Below, in pieces: positions 12,864 to 27,937 of a DNA stretch of 64,000 nucleotides. Below the pieces are notes generated by a model. The model searched no databases, was not told the DNA's origin, and worked only from the letters and a program-made list of their open reading frames with translations. Position 1 is the stretch's first letter; the number at the start of each line of letters is the position of its first letter. Made by a program: the position numbers and the translations under genes. Origin of the DNA: Strigamia acuminata (Eukaryota > Arthropoda > Chilopoda > Geophilomorpha > Linotaeniidae); contig OX442314.1 in NCBI GenBank assembly GCA_949358305.1, positions 15,369,060 through 15,433,059 of the forward strand. Reading direction: 5' to 3'.

Positions 12864-15800
12864 CGTTTTTTTCGTTGATGTTGTTGTAATTTTTTTGTGT
12901 TAATAACCTGAAAGAGTTGTGCAAGTTGCTACTTAGAAAGGTTTGTTCTATTTGTATAAACTATTTCTTTTTTTGGCCTTTTCTTAATAGAAGTTGTGAT
13001 AGCGTTTGTGTTTGATGTGGAGTTTGCGCAGTTTGATAGCTATTCAGTGCCCCACCCTGCCCCTAAGCTATCAGCCCACCCTTCGGCACAAGTTGAAAAT
13101 GGAAAACATAAAAGGCTCAGTGTGAACAAAAAGGAGGACCTCGATGTAACAAATTATACCTGCCGTTCCGTTTTATTATCACTTCGTTATTCAGAAGTTG
13201 TAAGATTTTTTTACTTGAAATGAGCGGCTGAAACCCCGGTACGCCAGAATTGTATTGAAATTGAATGGAATGGCATTTCGTTGTAGAGAAAAGCGTCGCT
13301 CAGGAAATGTCGGACGGTGAAAACGGCCGAGTGATAAGGAACCCGTGGACGGTCCAAAGAGGGGGAGAAAAAAGGGACCTCGGCTTGACTCGGGGCTTGA
13401 ATGTATCTGTCTCCGGAAATGCCCTTCCCCATAGGGATCCTGTCGCTGACCAATGCGATTGCATTTTTTTTTTCTACGCTATTATTTTTTGTTTCAATTT
13501 TTTTGAGAGAGCAAGTCGAAGCGATTCAAGTTTTTGGGGGCTTCGTTTAGGTTTCTAATCGAGTTAAAGGTTGAGGTGTAATAGAAAAGGAAATGAGGGT
13601 ATATAAAAGGGTAAAATTGGGGTGGACGATGGTCATTGCAGGGTCATTGGGAATCCCATCGAGTATTTTATGGCGGTACTTAGAAAGGGTTGAGTGTAAT
13701 GGGAAAGGGGTGTCTTGATCCAATCACGGGCGGGAATGAAAAGTCTTGATTTTTCTTATTTCTCTTATTTATTTATTTTGTTGTTTTGTTGCGTTAATTG
13801 GATATTGCTAATTACCCTTAATAACAATGAAAATAAAAATAATTTGTAATATAAGGAGAAATGGAATCCCGTTGTTAATTGGTAGTCTTAAGCTCATTGA
13901 CTTGAGCTGCTAGTTCATCCAAGGATTAGAAGACGTCGTTTCGCTTTATCAGCTTCAAATTTATGATCTTTGTGTTTGAGATTGTGCCGAACGAGTGGAT
14001 TAAATGAGAGAGCGAGAAATCCCTAAAATACACAAAATAAGAATCCAACATTCGCTAACTCACGGCACGGCGAAGAGAAGTGGAGTGGAGTGGAGGAGGA
14101 GGGTTAGAAGACGAGAAAGGGGAAAGGGGATTGTGTGCGCAAGCACATGCAGGTATGCTATGCAATTAGTGCATTCGTTAATGGCGAGGCATAGTTGGAA
14201 TAATCTCATACTCGCACCCCGTGACCTCTCGGTCGACGAAATTCGTCGTGTAATACGCGCGCGGGAGCCGCTTAAGTGGCCGTTACCTGGTCATGAAAGG
14301 GTTTTAGGGGTTTGATATGTAGCGCAGAGTCGTGTTGGCAACCCGTGTTTTAGTTTTGGGTGTAATGCGAATTCCATTCTGCTCGCTTCTCTTTGTGGTT
14401 GTGTTGTTGATGGTCAAGTTTTTGGACATTAGCTTCGGACACAATAGTGGACATGGGCGTGGAGTTGGATAAAATGACCTTTGGAATTGTTGGCATTGTT
14501 GGTGAATGCCTTTTACAAGGGGAAATATCGTTCTGTATTATTTTTATGAGGGTGGTCATTGGCTCGCGTTAGTGGAATGCGATTCAAGTGATTCTCTTTT
14601 GTTTTCTTCCCATCCTTTTTGCGATGGGGAGTTTAAAATATGTTTTAATCTTCTTGGATGATGTGATCCGATTATCGAAATTACTCTGGTAATTTTAGAA
14701 GAGGACTGGAAAAAAAAGTTTTAGTAAGCCGCTTTTTTTTTTTTGCTTTTATTTTTTTAATACTTCGGATAGAAAAGTTTTGTTTGTAGTCTCGGGTTGG
14801 CAGAGTCGAATGCTCTTTTGGCACAATTGGTCTCGCCACCATGTTGACTGGATTTTTTTCCCTTCACTGGCGACTAATACGGTCAAATCCCCGTGCAATT
14901 TGTCACTGTCAAAGCCAAGTCAGGACAAAGTAAGGCCTGCATCGAAAATTGAAAACTAAGTCCTCGTCTGAGTTGGCCATCAGCTAGATGGTCTTGGGGG
15001 ACTTATTTTTTTTCTTTTGCCTTTTTTTATTTATTATTTCAACCTAGCATTTGACGTCTATATCGACCTAGTACCTTCAATTCAATCTCTTTTTAAGATG
15101 ATTTTAAGTGCTTTTTACACATACTAGTATAATCAATAAATATTACAACAATATGAATACATTTGATGTGTTTTAATTGTTAAATTTTGATTTATTTCGG
15201 TAGAAGTAAAAGTTGTAAAGTGAAAATATAAAAGTAAAGTTTGTAGGCAGATATTTACAATTTTAAGTTTATTGCTGAATAAAATAGCGATAGGAAAGTT
15301 GGTTTTTAACTTGCTTGTAAAATAAACTTTTTTTTTTATTTCTTTCTTTTTTTCTTTGTGAAATTGAATGCTGTTTCCTTTAGTAGATGGTCATTGGCTA
15401 TGTCATTGAATTTTTATGGCATCCAACAGATATGAGTTGGGCCAATGCCCACCCATTCCATTACATGGGAGATGGAGCAATCCATGAAGTCAGTTTTAAC
15501 TTGTTTTATATATACTGGTCTTGCAGTTATATAAGCTTATATTTTTATACAGTGGCCCTACGAGTCTTCAGACGACGCTTTTACAGCCTAACTCTTTGTT
15601 TCTTTTTTCTTTTGTTTCTGTTGGGTGTTTTTTGTTAATAACTTTTCAAATGAATAGTGTGATGTGGAAGTGCAAGTTGAATAGTAATTATAGTGGATAT
15701 GAATTTGCAGTGGCACTTTGTTCGAACGAAGAAGCAATTCATCATGACCAGCGGGTTGACATTTACCACGTACACAGGTGGCACAAGTCCACTTCCTGTT

Positions 15801-18800
15801 GCAAAGTAGAGGTGTTGTTCTGTGGTGGGAGGTTGGTCGTGTTTCCACTTCTGATGGGATGCCATTAATAATTTTTGGCAAGAAAATTGTGTTGGGAAAT
15901 TTATCATTTATGGCTAAGGGATCAAGTAATTTGTCCCTAGGTCCGACTTGAACATTATATTTAGGCTACACTCCCGGATACCCCTATTACTTAATTTCCA
16001 TGTGATTATTATACGAGGGAACAAATACTGGCTGAACATAAATTGATTTTAGATTACAAGATAACGCGAGATAGACAAAAACGAAGGCGGCAATAAATTA
16101 AAACGGTTTGTAATTATAAGAAGGAAAAATAGTAAAACTGAATTTATGCTTTTACGCCTTGTAGGGCCGCGGTCAGGTTTCTTGTTTAACTAGTTTTACT
16201 AGTTATCAAGGAGATTTCCTACAGTCCAAAAAGGGCTCTCGTGTTTTTTGGCGCGGAATGGAAGAAAGTTGTGTGTCATTTGACGACTCGGCTTTTGAAA
16301 TTGAACAATTGCTTTAATAATGCACCGTTTGCCATTATGCCGAGAAGCAACACGAAGCCCCTATACAGTTATTATAAAAGAGGCAATTATTGCAGACTCG
16401 ATTTAATTTCAATTTTCACACGCTGCATTTTATGGTGTCATCATTTGAGACGTTAAAGCGCCATTTGCATGCGAGTTTAATCCTCATCCAGACCACTTTG
16501 TGTTGGTTAAACTTACAATTAGTCCTGACTATAAGAGTCCAACGACTTGAGCCTCTTTTCCCCACTTAATCCTAAAGACGCATTTTGAGTGATGGTTAAG
16601 CTCTTCCCCGCGATAAAAGTTTCAGAATTGTCAACCTCGTTCCACGTTGCGTCAGATTTTAGCTTCTCCACCTTTGTAACTCGCGTCCGTTTTTCTGGGT
16701 TTCACTCATAGTCTGCTCTCTTTATTATTATTACTGTTGCGACGAAAGAATCGATAGTGATTGGTGTTTGATAAGAGATATGAGTCTGACTTGTTTTCAT
16801 GTGACTTGAAGGAGGGGACCGTAAATGGTAGACGAGACATGCCATTTTGTTTTATGCTCACGCCAAATTTACGGGATCCTTTTAGCTCTTAGATTTTCTT
16901 TTATTTCATTGATTGATTTTCACATGAAGGAAGTGCGTTTTTAGTTTAGTTTTACAAATCAATGCTAGATTTATTTATTTTTGAGTGAATTTTAGCTTTG
17001 CTAGACAGATGGTCATCAATTGATTCATTTTTTTCCCTCTTGCTTTTTTTATTGTTCTCTATTCATCCTTAAGTAACTTAAACTCCATTTTACTTGTGCA
17101 TTCAACAATGTTGCCGTAATGAGAATGACAGGTGTTGTGTTTGTGGTCCGTTGAATCCAAAGCAGCTTAGGAGTTGACTTTTCCCCTCTTTTCCCTACAG
17201 AAAGACAAACTCGTGCAGGATTTGTGGTGCTGTGTGGTCTTTTAGCACAAAGTCTTTCTCCCCCGAATTTGAAGAGAACTTTTAACTTCTCGGACCGTCT
17301 TTTCACGGTCCTGCCTTCTTTTTGCGACCCCATAATCGCATTGGGGGGGACTTAGAAGAGGGGAAACGACGAGCTTGACCTCATTCCATCAGCTCCTCCT
17401 TGCTCAATGCTCTTTCTAAAGTTCTCCAGGGAAGAGGGAAAAGAGAAATTTCAACTAAAGTGGAAAACAATGAATTGTAAAGGGTTGGTAACAGGTGAGT
17501 TTATAATTCGGATTTTATTTTTAGAATTTATAGTTTTGTTTTTTTTAGAATAAATTTTTTTTTTATTTATCTACCGTATTTATTTTTCTACCTGGATGCA
17601 GCGTTGATTGCTTTGGGTTTTATTACGCTGCTTGTGGACTACTTTAAAAAGATGCTATTTCGAATGGTGGTAGTTGCACTCAGGATCATGCGCAATGCGT
17701 GTGTTGGACAAAGTTTGCTGATGGGATTTGGTTGACGCGTGTTTTTCTATTGGCGGATTCGCGAACGTCCATCTTTGTGGGCGACCAATATCCGGTTTCG
17801 TAACAGAAAGCGAGGCACGATGTAGAGACTGCCTTTCAACTCGTTCAAGGGGGCGCGTGGGCGTGGCAAGATGCGAAGGCGGAGGATTAAAAGCGATGGT
17901 GGTGGGTTTTTTCTTTAGTTTTTTTTTTTGTGTGGTATTCGTTCCTTGTTCGTAGGCGTCTGTTGTTTTTGTCTCGCGTTTTATTAAGTGATGGGAAAAG
18001 AGCACTCAAGCGTTGCTCTTGCGCGTTCCTTGCTTCGCTCCCCTGGTGTGTTTTATGGGCTCCACTTCTTTTTCACAGTTGTTTGCCTTGGAGATGTCGC
18101 GTGTAAAAGAGTTTGGAGGATTTTTGTCTTTTTCATTACATTTCATTAGGAATTGTTTTCCACTCTGAATCTTTGTTTTTTGGAAGCGAGGATTTTCTTT
18201 AATTTTTTTTTTTTTGTTAATTTATGGATATAAATTTTAAAATAAGTTTTTTTTAAAAAAAAATATCATCCAATTAGTTGCTGTAAGCATCTGTCGCTTT
18301 TAAATGAGAAATTGGATAGTATCGAACACACTAATCTCACCGTTGGATTTTATTTTTATTTTTTATTTATTTATTTAATTTGGTGAAAAAAAATAAGGAT
18401 GGAATTTTTCCGCTTTAGGCATTGATTACGGTATTTTTTTTCTCGTTGAAATTTTTCCATTAAGTTAGGATGATGGAGTGAAGCTTGATTGATGCGAGGG
18501 TAAAGTATGCTAAAGTAGGATTTGGGCTCCGACAGTTGTAATGGGGACGAATGGGGGTTAGGCGTCGCTATCCTGCTGGGTTCCTTCCTATCACGCAAAT
18601 GGGGAGAAAATTCTCTAGAAAACAGTTGGAAAATCGTGTCTTACACAATCAAAACTATTCTTTTTACATATACATTTTATTTACAAAGTAAGTTTAGTTA
18701 ATGATCAATTGATTTTATGCTTTTATTTTTATTATCTTTTTATGACGCAGGGTAAATTCATTCATTTGATAAATTATTCAATTTGGAATTGGCAGTCTTT

Positions 18801-21617
18801 TTTAATGTTAATGTTTATTGTGATAGTATATTTTTTTCTAGTATCGAAGATTATACACCCCATAAAACATTGAGGAATTCACAAAATCCGGCTTTTACTA
18901 ATGCCGTGCCATTTAGAGATTAACTTTTCCACCCTCTTCGCCCTTCCCTTTACTCTCTCGTCCATTTAATATTCTAGAACGAAACTTTTCGGCCTTTACA
19001 AAGTTATTTTTCTATACATTTATATAAAGTGCGGTAAGTGTTCCGTCATTGATGTTTTTTTCAACCCCCAATTGACAGCTCAAAGTGAGTTTCGCTGCAC
19101 CATCTTCTGTGGACCTTCAATGCCATTTGCGAAAATAATATTACGGGGAGGTTGAAGGCCCCATTGCTGCTGGCACCACGCCACACATAAGCATTAAAGT
19201 TGCATTGAATAATTTTAAGGTTTAGTTGGAATTCAATCAGGAAAACGGTCAACTAATACGATAAAAAGAAATAACAGTTTGTGGTAAAATTAATTTTTTT
19301 TGATTGCTCGGAGAGGGAAGAACGTGGAATGGAATTGAAGTAGAAGACATTTTGTTTTTTATGGTTTATGAATAAATTAGTCGGATGGAGTGTGTTACAG
19401 TTCTTAAGTTGATTATTTTTGGAGAAGTTTGGAGGAAAGTGCAAGAAAAAAAAGTGAGCAAGGAAAATAAAATGAGTTTGGAAAAATCGAGTATGGAAAT
19501 GAAATTTTAAAACGATTTTCAAAATTGAAAGAGGGGGCAGGAGGGGGAGAAGGAAATTTAATGTAATCGACGCCATTTTTCACGCATTTGACTTAGCATG
19601 AAATGAATTGATGTCCATTTTGCATGTTTTAGATGTTGAAATTCGTCATGTGGATCGATACTATATTATTGATTGGGGAGAGTGTGTACTTGATGGAGTA
19701 CATCAGTGACGTGCCCCTTCCGCTGCCGTCCCGCCTCCTCCCTCCCATCAGTCTAAGCAGCGATGTGTGTATCGAGGATGCTCCATTACTTTGACAGCAT
19801 CCACTCAACTCATGTCACCTGCAATATAGGATGATAGGGATATTGACCTGACTCCCCCCTTATTTTTAATAAGAAAAGGCTTGAATTTGTTGACAGTTTT
19901 AATGGACTGAGAGTTTAATAAAAGACTGGATTATTGTTGAGTAGGTCAAATATAAACTCAAGAAGGTTAAACATTATGAATATAATCTCGTATATGAAAT
20001 TTTGTGTATAAAATTTGTGTTATTATTATAAAATTATGTAAAAAGTTTTCAAATGTTGGTAGGAAATGTCCAACAAGCTTGAATAGACATGAAGGAATGT
20101 TAGTTGTTGATTGAGATTTGTGTCCCTTGTTTGTTGATGGCCACTCCACCAATAGCGGAAGCAATAAAAAAAGGAACGGGGGAGGTCGAGGATACGTCCA
20201 TTGGCCACTTTTTTTTTGTTTTAGGCCTAGGAGGGTTAGGGTTTAGTCTTAGGGCACAAATGACCATGACCACCCCCGGTTTGAAGAAAGTAGTAGCAAT
20301 GAGAGATGGAAAGTTGGTGCTGTATGTCGAGGTCCACTGCAGGAGGGTTGGTTGGTTGTGTGTAGGCCAGTAGGGGTGATGAATGGCTTGTCTGGGCGAA
20401 GGGGGTGGAAAGCCATGCACCCAAGCATTTCATTTCAGAGGGCAGAGATTGTAAACAAATAAATTGTTAGCACGAGATTCGTGGAGGCCATTCATTTCTC
20501 TTCTCTATCTTCCATATCCGCCATTTGCGAAGGAGAGAACGGGAGGTGGTCAGGAAAAGAGAAGTTGCATACAGAAAGAATGTTCGGCTCTCGGAGCGAT
20601 TTATAGCTTGTTACAACTCGTGTTGTTTGGGAAAAAATTGGTATTGTGGCAGTTTGATGAGTGACGGGAAATGAGGTCGTTTATTTTATTGCTAAAAAAA
20701 ATTATTCTTTCTTTTTTTCTTCGTCTTGGTGGAGTAGAGTATTTTATTAGTTTGGCTTTTGCATGTTTTATGTTTTTGGAGTTGGGTAAACATTGAGATT
20801 GCTATGTTTTTGTATATGTTGAAGTTGTAATTGATTGTTTTCTGATAAAAAGAATCGATTTGGTCTCTTTTTTTTTAAATTATTTATTATTTGCTGGGGC
20901 GGTCGAGTCGGTATAGTGGACTTGTACATAAACATGCGGCGTGACGAGAGAAGCAATAACTGTCACCTGAAGAGAAGGGGGTGGACTGTTGTTTGTCGAG
21001 GTGGGAGTCATATCTGTCGAGCGTGGCCTTTAATTCAATCGCTACAGACTCGCAACTATATTAAAAGACTATTTCGATGTCCGTGACAGGAGACCACGAC
21101 TTTTCTCCCCTCTCCTTTTCATTCTGGGTTTATGATAGCAGCGACTCCACCCTCGCTCTCATCCTGCTTCTTATCAGTTTGGAAAATATTTCTGTCTTTT
21201 TTTTTATTTTTTTTTATTTTTATACCTTCCGTGTACATTAGTTTGGCGCGTTTAAACAAAGTTGGGAGCCTGTAATTGTGTTTGGAAAGCGAGAGAAAGA
21301 AGGGAGATTATTTTGTGTAAGTGTGTTTTAGGTGTATATCAAGAGTGCGGTGCGCCGTGCCGTTTGAAGCCGGTGCGGAGAACGCCAGATGCAGAGGAGA
21401 AGCAGAGATAAGTGGAGTGAACAGCTGTCTACATATTTGTTCGGCAATATCCACTCCCAACTGCCTACCCTTGCTGCTCATCCTTGATTGAACCCGGGAG
21501 AGATGAGCACAAGCCAGCTCGACGATAAAGACGACTGTCATATTTATCGGGCACTCCATTAATCCCCCTGTTTGCACACGCCCACCTTCCTTACGCAACC
21601 GGTTGATGAGAAGGGTG

Positions 21618-21631
21618 GTTGCTATGGTAGC
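21618..21631. promoter_or_regulatory. X-box-like (RFX) palindrome
   Basis: GTTGCTATGGTAGC has a good left half and a weaker right half. Confidence 0.35.
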
Positions 21632-24600
21632 TGATCCGTTTCCTTGCCCAACTCATCGAGCAGGTAAATTAATCAAAGTTTGAGAAATAAGAGACAAGTC
21701 ACCTTTGATCAGGCTCCGTTGTTTGTGACGCGTGGTTGGGCTTCACTGCGGCGCGCGAGTGCCGCGAGGGAAAGCACACGGCGTAGGCGGAGCTTTTTGT
21801 AGCGCGGGGAAATCTGCGGCTCGTGTTTTTGTGTTTGTATCTGTTTGTGATCAGTCGTTTTCGTTTTTTGTTCGCTCGATTAGCGAAGGGAAGTTGCCTC
21901 TGGAGGTTTCCCCACTGACAGGAAATGGACGGAGTGAGCCATGAGACGATTCTACGCTCAAGGATTTGGACCCCGTAATTACTCGTTCAGACCCCGACTG
22001 CGATGTGGAGGAGTAGACTCGTGGAAAATGGGGAATGCATGGGGTTGATGACTACTTACCACTATGGTCCGTCTGTTTTGGACAAATCATTAATTCTGCA
22101 CGATACGATACAAGAGAGGGAAAAAACTGAAGCGATAATTTTTTTTGTTTCTAATGACAAACGAAGGTTGAAAATGATGGAGATTAATATAATTTTACTC
22201 GATTGTGACTTTTAACCCTTTGCGAGTAAACGTTCCACTTTTCGTGCAATCGGAGGGGTTGATTGAATTTGGCAGCTTTGATGGAAATCCATGGGCCAAC
22301 AAATTGAAGGCGGGTTTAGTCACCGGTTGCCAATTTGCATCTATTTAGTCGCTGCATTTCCCCAGTTGCAAGTTAAAGGGGTGAAGTTGATGGATTTATT
22401 TACAACTTTGATGTCGCTTGATTGCGTATACTTGTGTGCGAAATTCTGAGTTAATGCAAGGAAGTTATAAACGCCGAGACACTTTTTTCCCCATTATACC
22501 GTACGACTGGATCGAAATGAGGAAATTACCTGTGTAACCCGATTGAACAGACCCCCCCACACAGGAAATGAGGCTAATTTTATAAGGCTGACTTTCCCAA
22601 TAAGTGCCGTGAAGATCCCCTTTCTTGATATTGATGAAGATAATTAAGTTTGCAAAATAGCAATTGCTGATTTCTGTTTTTAAAAAAAAAAGACGAAAAT
22701 GATGGAATGAAACAAGTTAAATGAATGATATATTCCTATATATTATGCAGGTGAGAGAAATCTGTCAAAAGAGGTTTTTTCTTTCCCTCCCCTGTGTAGT
22801 ATAGCAATAACCAATTCGGTTGCACCAGCTTTTTTCCCAGTCATCACCATCCATCTTAGGAGGAGGAGGGCAAACAGGTTAATGATGAGGGAGAGTAAGA
22901 GAATGAAAGGAAGGGAAACATCAATTAGCACCTGGCCATTCTCTGCCGGTTGTAGATGTACTTTCATCTATATTTGTTTACCTGTGGCTAAATCAGTGGT
23001 TGCCCACTTTTGATAGCTTCATACATCACTATTGGATTCTTCGTAGAACAATAGGTTTTGACGTTAGGAGTAAACAAAAATCAATTTGCAGTTAATCTTC
23101 GCTGCAGTTTTAATTTATAATTTAATATTTTAATTTAGCTAAGTGCATTTGTTCGTGTCGATATAATACAAGCATTTTGAAATTGGATTTTTGAAAAATG
23201 TATAAAAATAATACATTTTCGTGCATCTAACTGGCCCTTTGGGTGCCGTAACTTTAAGTAGCCCTTTGTCCATATTTGGACATTCATCTACGGTTGTGTC
23301 CCAAGGGATCATCGAGTTCCATAAAAGAGAGAGAGAGAAAGAAAGTGAAAAAAGAGAAAGGCTACATTTTTTTTTGTCTTTTCATCCACCTGTGCACGTT
23401 TTAATTTGATGCCAGTGGGGGTTGTGGCAGGTCGTGGCCAGGGGTTTGGTCTTTGGGGAGCCATCTTGACTTGGTATAGAGGTCTGGGGCGACTGGGAGT
23501 CAATCAGCAGCGAAGTGTGCGCAGAATGTTAACTCGCACATGTTTTCTTCTTTTTTCTTGTTTTCAATCAGAACTTTTCTTCTTACGGTTTGTTGTGTGA
23601 AAGGCTCGGTTTGGGCGAATGAAGAGGAGATTGCTGATTGTGTAAATGCAATTTGTGTTTGGGGTGAAAGGAAAGGTGAGAGAAAGGGTTGAACCGCGCG
23701 CTCAGGACACAAAGGATACTAGGATTAAAATATCCGAACACAACACAGAACCGGGCATTTGTGCAAATTGCATTACATATTAAGTGACCTCGTTGCAGCG
23801 AAAATTAAAGATATTCGTTGATGTTACGGCGTTGTTGTAAGGAGGAGAAGGCAGAAATGGTGTTTTGGTGTCCAGATTCTTTTGTTTGCGATGCCGCCAA
23901 TGAAAATTGTAAAGTGGGCAGCGGTTCGCTGATTTACACGAAGGTATTAGAGAAGTGCATTTTTCTAGTAATTACGATCCGCGGTGATTATTTTAATGGC
24001 ATCCATTTGAGCCGTCACACCTTTAATAATTCGGGTTTGATGATGAGATTGGCGTGGCACAATTGGCGACACCTGTAGCTGCTGCTAGTGAGACGCGTTT
24101 CGTTTCGTTTCGTCTCGTCGTGGTGAGCTCATTAAAAGCTGGACGCTCGATGTGTTTATTGTAATTAAAATGCCATCAGACGCCATTTTCGCGTCTTTTA
24201 TTACCAAGCTTCTCAGTGAACGACCTCAGTATCGCTCAAAGTGCAGTGCAATAGCAGGAGCAATTGTGAGTGAACCAAGGTGCAGGTTGAGAGAACGGAG
24301 GTGGAGGGCGGTGCACGCCGTTTAGTCCCTGTCCCCCCGTCAACCCTAAGGGCAAGCGGAATTAGATTTTAGTCGGTGGATTCTGCACAGTTTGTTTAGT
24401 GCTTGCAAAGAAAAGTGCAAGTCATCAACAGATCATTTAGGAGGGCACATGAAAATGGATAAAGCCTCTGGGTTACATTGATCCGCGAGTCCAGATGCGT
24501 CGTGGGGGGAAAAAATGCAGACATTTTTCTCTTTGTCACTCTGAATTGAAGGTTTTCGAGGGAAAAAGTGGTGATAAAGGATGAGAGGCTTTTTTGTGTT

Positions 24601-25383
24601 GTTGGCGTAAATTTGGTATTGTGTAACTATTGATTCGTCATCGATAGGAGAGAATTTGACCACTGCCCACTTGAGTGTGAAGATCCTCCTCTTTCCCCCC
24701 AACCGCAGGCTATCTGAGATGAGATGAGACCGCAAGATGACGTGAAGGGACTTGGGTCTATCTCCCAAGAGTGGAAGACGCGCAGCCTTTCCTTAATGAG
24801 AGCGGGGGCGGCCGCGGGGCGGCAGCCACCGTGATGGTGGCGCTGCAAATCGACGCTAAATTAATTTGGCACACCAATTGGGGGGCGACGCGGGGCCTCA
24901 TCTTGTGCCAATTACTGTGGCAACACATGACAGCCCATAGCAATCTTCTTTTGCACAAAGAAACTTGTTTGGGCGTCTGAAATTTCCAAATCGGAAAACA
25001 AGTTAAGGCAAAGGGCGAATTTTTTTTATTATTATTGTTTTCTACATTTTTGCTTTTTTCGTGTTGACGTACGTCAGTTGGAGGAAGTCGAGATGGACAT
25101 CGGGCACCGGAAGTAGACAATAAAATATTCGGATCAATAAAATATTTTTTTCTGGTTTATTATTATTATTTTTTTTTTTTTTGCTTACCGGTACTTTTAT
25201 TGCCGACAGTTTTATGGTTTTACAGTTCAAAATTAGATTTATAACATGAGGAAAAAAATTGGAATAATAATTTTTTTTGGTTGTAAATAATAGTTAGTTA
25301 CAAGTTGTCATTTTGTGGAAAATTTGATGGGTTTTTGTGGCTGAGGTTGAAAAAGCAGGACGCCATTATATCGGGGATCCGTT

Positions 25384-25666
25384 AAACGCGCAACATTCTT
25401 ACTTGCGACAATACCAATCGCACGTAAGAATAGTATTGCACAGTGCAAATATTCGTCTCGTCCTCGCTCTCGTTGCAATCGTCCGAGTCGGCCGTCGTCA
25501 CGCATGTGCATGTAAAAGTCGCCATCGCGCCTATGAATACTTACAATGTGCACATGTGCAACGTCGTGCTTATGAATACACATAATATGTAGATGCGCGA
25601 TGTCGCACATGTAGATATTCTGTGTATTCATAAGCGCGACGTCGCACGTAAGAATATCGCGTGTTT
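25384..25666. repeat. Inverted-repeat element, possibly a MITE
   Basis: The outer 26-nt ends (25384-25409 and 25641-25666) are inverted copies matching at 22 of 26 positions and contain ATTCTTAC and TGCGAC. Inside, 25563-25581 and 25622-25640 form a second inverted pair matching at 18 of 19 positions around CTTATGAATACAC. A third related copy lies near 25518-25550. Because of the repeats both strands stay open and encode similar His/Ile-rich strings (HIVSIHRRD, HIMCIHKHD), which I take to be a by-product. No transposase is present. The target site is unclear. Confidence 0.65.
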
Positions 25667-27923
25667 TATAGAGGTAGAGGCCCATTATTTCATTTGGCGC
25701 GCTGCTCGTTTCCCTGGGGTTCGTCTCCGCTCTCCCTCGTTCTCTACCTGGCTACCATTGATTAATTTGGCGCAAATGGCCGCAACAAGACAATGCACTT
25801 ATTCTATTTGGCCTCTGGTTGGGACCAGGGGCCTGGCGCTGCTCTCCAGCCGCAGGAAATGAAACGCAAGACGCTGGAGGAGGGTGAGAGAGGATGATGT
25901 TGATGCTCGAGTTGAGTCACGGTTTGCCAACCGTGGATTAAGTTTTGCGTGGAAATTCAGTTATAGATTGTGATTGGATTCGAATTTCTTCTCTTGATAA
26001 CAACGGAATGAAATAAAACTCTTGGATGGAGCGAGGATAAAAGTTTAGGAGGAAAAGTTGAGATTAATTATACCTATCTAAATTATCTGCTTCCCCCCTT
26101 ATACCAGTGTTTGTTTTTCCTGCTGCGTTTCCGACACAACTTCCGGCCTGAATTTGATTAATTTGTTCTGTGGGATTTGGCAGCTGCGTGAACTAAACAT
26201 TTGTTCTAGTCAATATTGATTATAAGTTCATTCAAGACCAACCGTTTGCATTATTGTTTCGTATTGACTCTGTGGCGACAATTGACGTCTTTTACCGATT
26301 TGAATACGTTGCAAGTTTAGTGTAGTCGAAATCAACATTTTTCTGTCGTTTTGGGCAACGGCGACAGGAAATCGGAGCGATAGGATATCTCGATGCTGCA
26401 ATTTTTTGAGTTTTTGAACCAAAAGAGAGAAGAATTTTATTTCAATGACCTTCTAGTTAATGCGGAAAGGGCCTCTCTTCGAAGGGGGTGGATTGGGAGG
26501 AAAACTGGCCTATTTCACTCGTAATGAGTTTTGTCGATAGAGGAGGGGTTGGCATCCATCATTTACCCCTACACCTCCCTTCTTCCCCTTTCACATCTAT
26601 TTGAGTTTATCTGATTTCATCCACCTTCCCGCACTGCTGGCTGACACACTGTTGCATAGATGTATTTAATAGGGTGTGTGTGTGTGTATGGAGTAATCTT
26701 TTTTTCTTGAGCAATTGGATTAGATATTCATGACCCCACCCTCCCCTAAGGGCTATTGGAAAAGAAATGGCAAAAATAAAAATGTGGGACAATTTGATAA
26801 GGTGTTATTGATTTTTAATTAAATTTCCATTAAGATCCATTATGGATCGGATTCCAAGCGGCGCCGGGATGCGATGGTAGGAGGTCTGCGAAAGGAGGGG
26901 GAGTTAAATATCAGCCCATTGTTCATGTGTTGGGCTTAATTGTATTTTAATTTTAAGTGAGAGAGATAGATGTCGCCTCGAGGTTCACCAGATGACACCT
27001 CAAGATGTGAAGGATGGAGTTTAGAGGCTTGAAAAAAAGGGGGAATGGTCTTAAGGGCGTTTTAGAAAAATGGGTTCTGTCTTAAGGGTGTTGGCGAAGA
27101 AGAAAGAGCTTTTAAGATTTCACTTTCTTTTTTTTTTATTGAAATTGTGCTATTTTGCTCGTTGTTTGTCAAATTGTGACGTCATGTTTGTGACCTGATT
27201 TGATACATCGAATAGTGAGTCATGTGTCCATCTTTTTCTCGTCCCTATTCCCCAAACCCCCTCCTCGCGCTCTCCTCCCGACTCCCCGTTATGAATAAAT
27301 CATCTTGGTATGGTGCCTGCGAGAGCCGTTTTCTAGTGTATTAGCTTTTATTCAATAAGCGTGTCTGTGGGCTTATATGGGCTTGTCACTCACCGTGTCC
27401 TACATGCGTCAAAGGGGTGGGCTGCATTTCTCAAATAAATAATAAAAAAAAAGAGCGAGAACTCTTTGAACACCAGAGATTAGATCGCATCACGTTCTTG
27501 GCGGACACGGTTGTATGAAAATATAAATAAATCGATGCGGTCTCGGGAGGGGAAAAAATGTAAATATTTTTTTGTAATGTAAATATCTAGTTTCTTCATC
27601 TACGTCAGCCGGTATCTGAAATGGAAAACGTGCAATGCCTTTGACAGGTGGTCATCAATTAGGTGTTCGTCGGCCCGTAGTCGTTGTACCAACTGCTTCT
27701 TTTTGGCTCTACGTCTTTATCGACGGCCAATCTTTCCTTCTTCCCCTCGCTCGTGTCCATCCCCTCCCTTCGTCGATAACGCCCCCCCATCACCTTCCTT
27801 TTCCTACTTCCACCTTTTCTATGTCTGATGAATGACGGCCTGTCGCCCCGAGAATCACATTGGCCTTCTTCCGAATTCAGTCGACATAATCTATTAGAAA
27901 GAGTGGGAAAGATACAACGCAGT

Positions 27924-27937
27924 GTTGCCAAGGATAC
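27924..27937. promoter_or_regulatory. X-box-like (RFX) palindrome near the first homeodomain exon
   Basis: GTTGCCAAGGATAC lies about 140 nt before the homeodomain exon. Confidence 0.4.

Noticed and set aside
20230-20257. Telomere-like TTAGGG units
   Set aside because: Only about two imperfect copies, too few to call an interstitial telomere repeat.
25308-25862. ORFs on both strands with repeated His/Ile motifs
   Set aside because: The similarity between the strands comes from the inverted-repeat structure of the DNA, not from a protein family.
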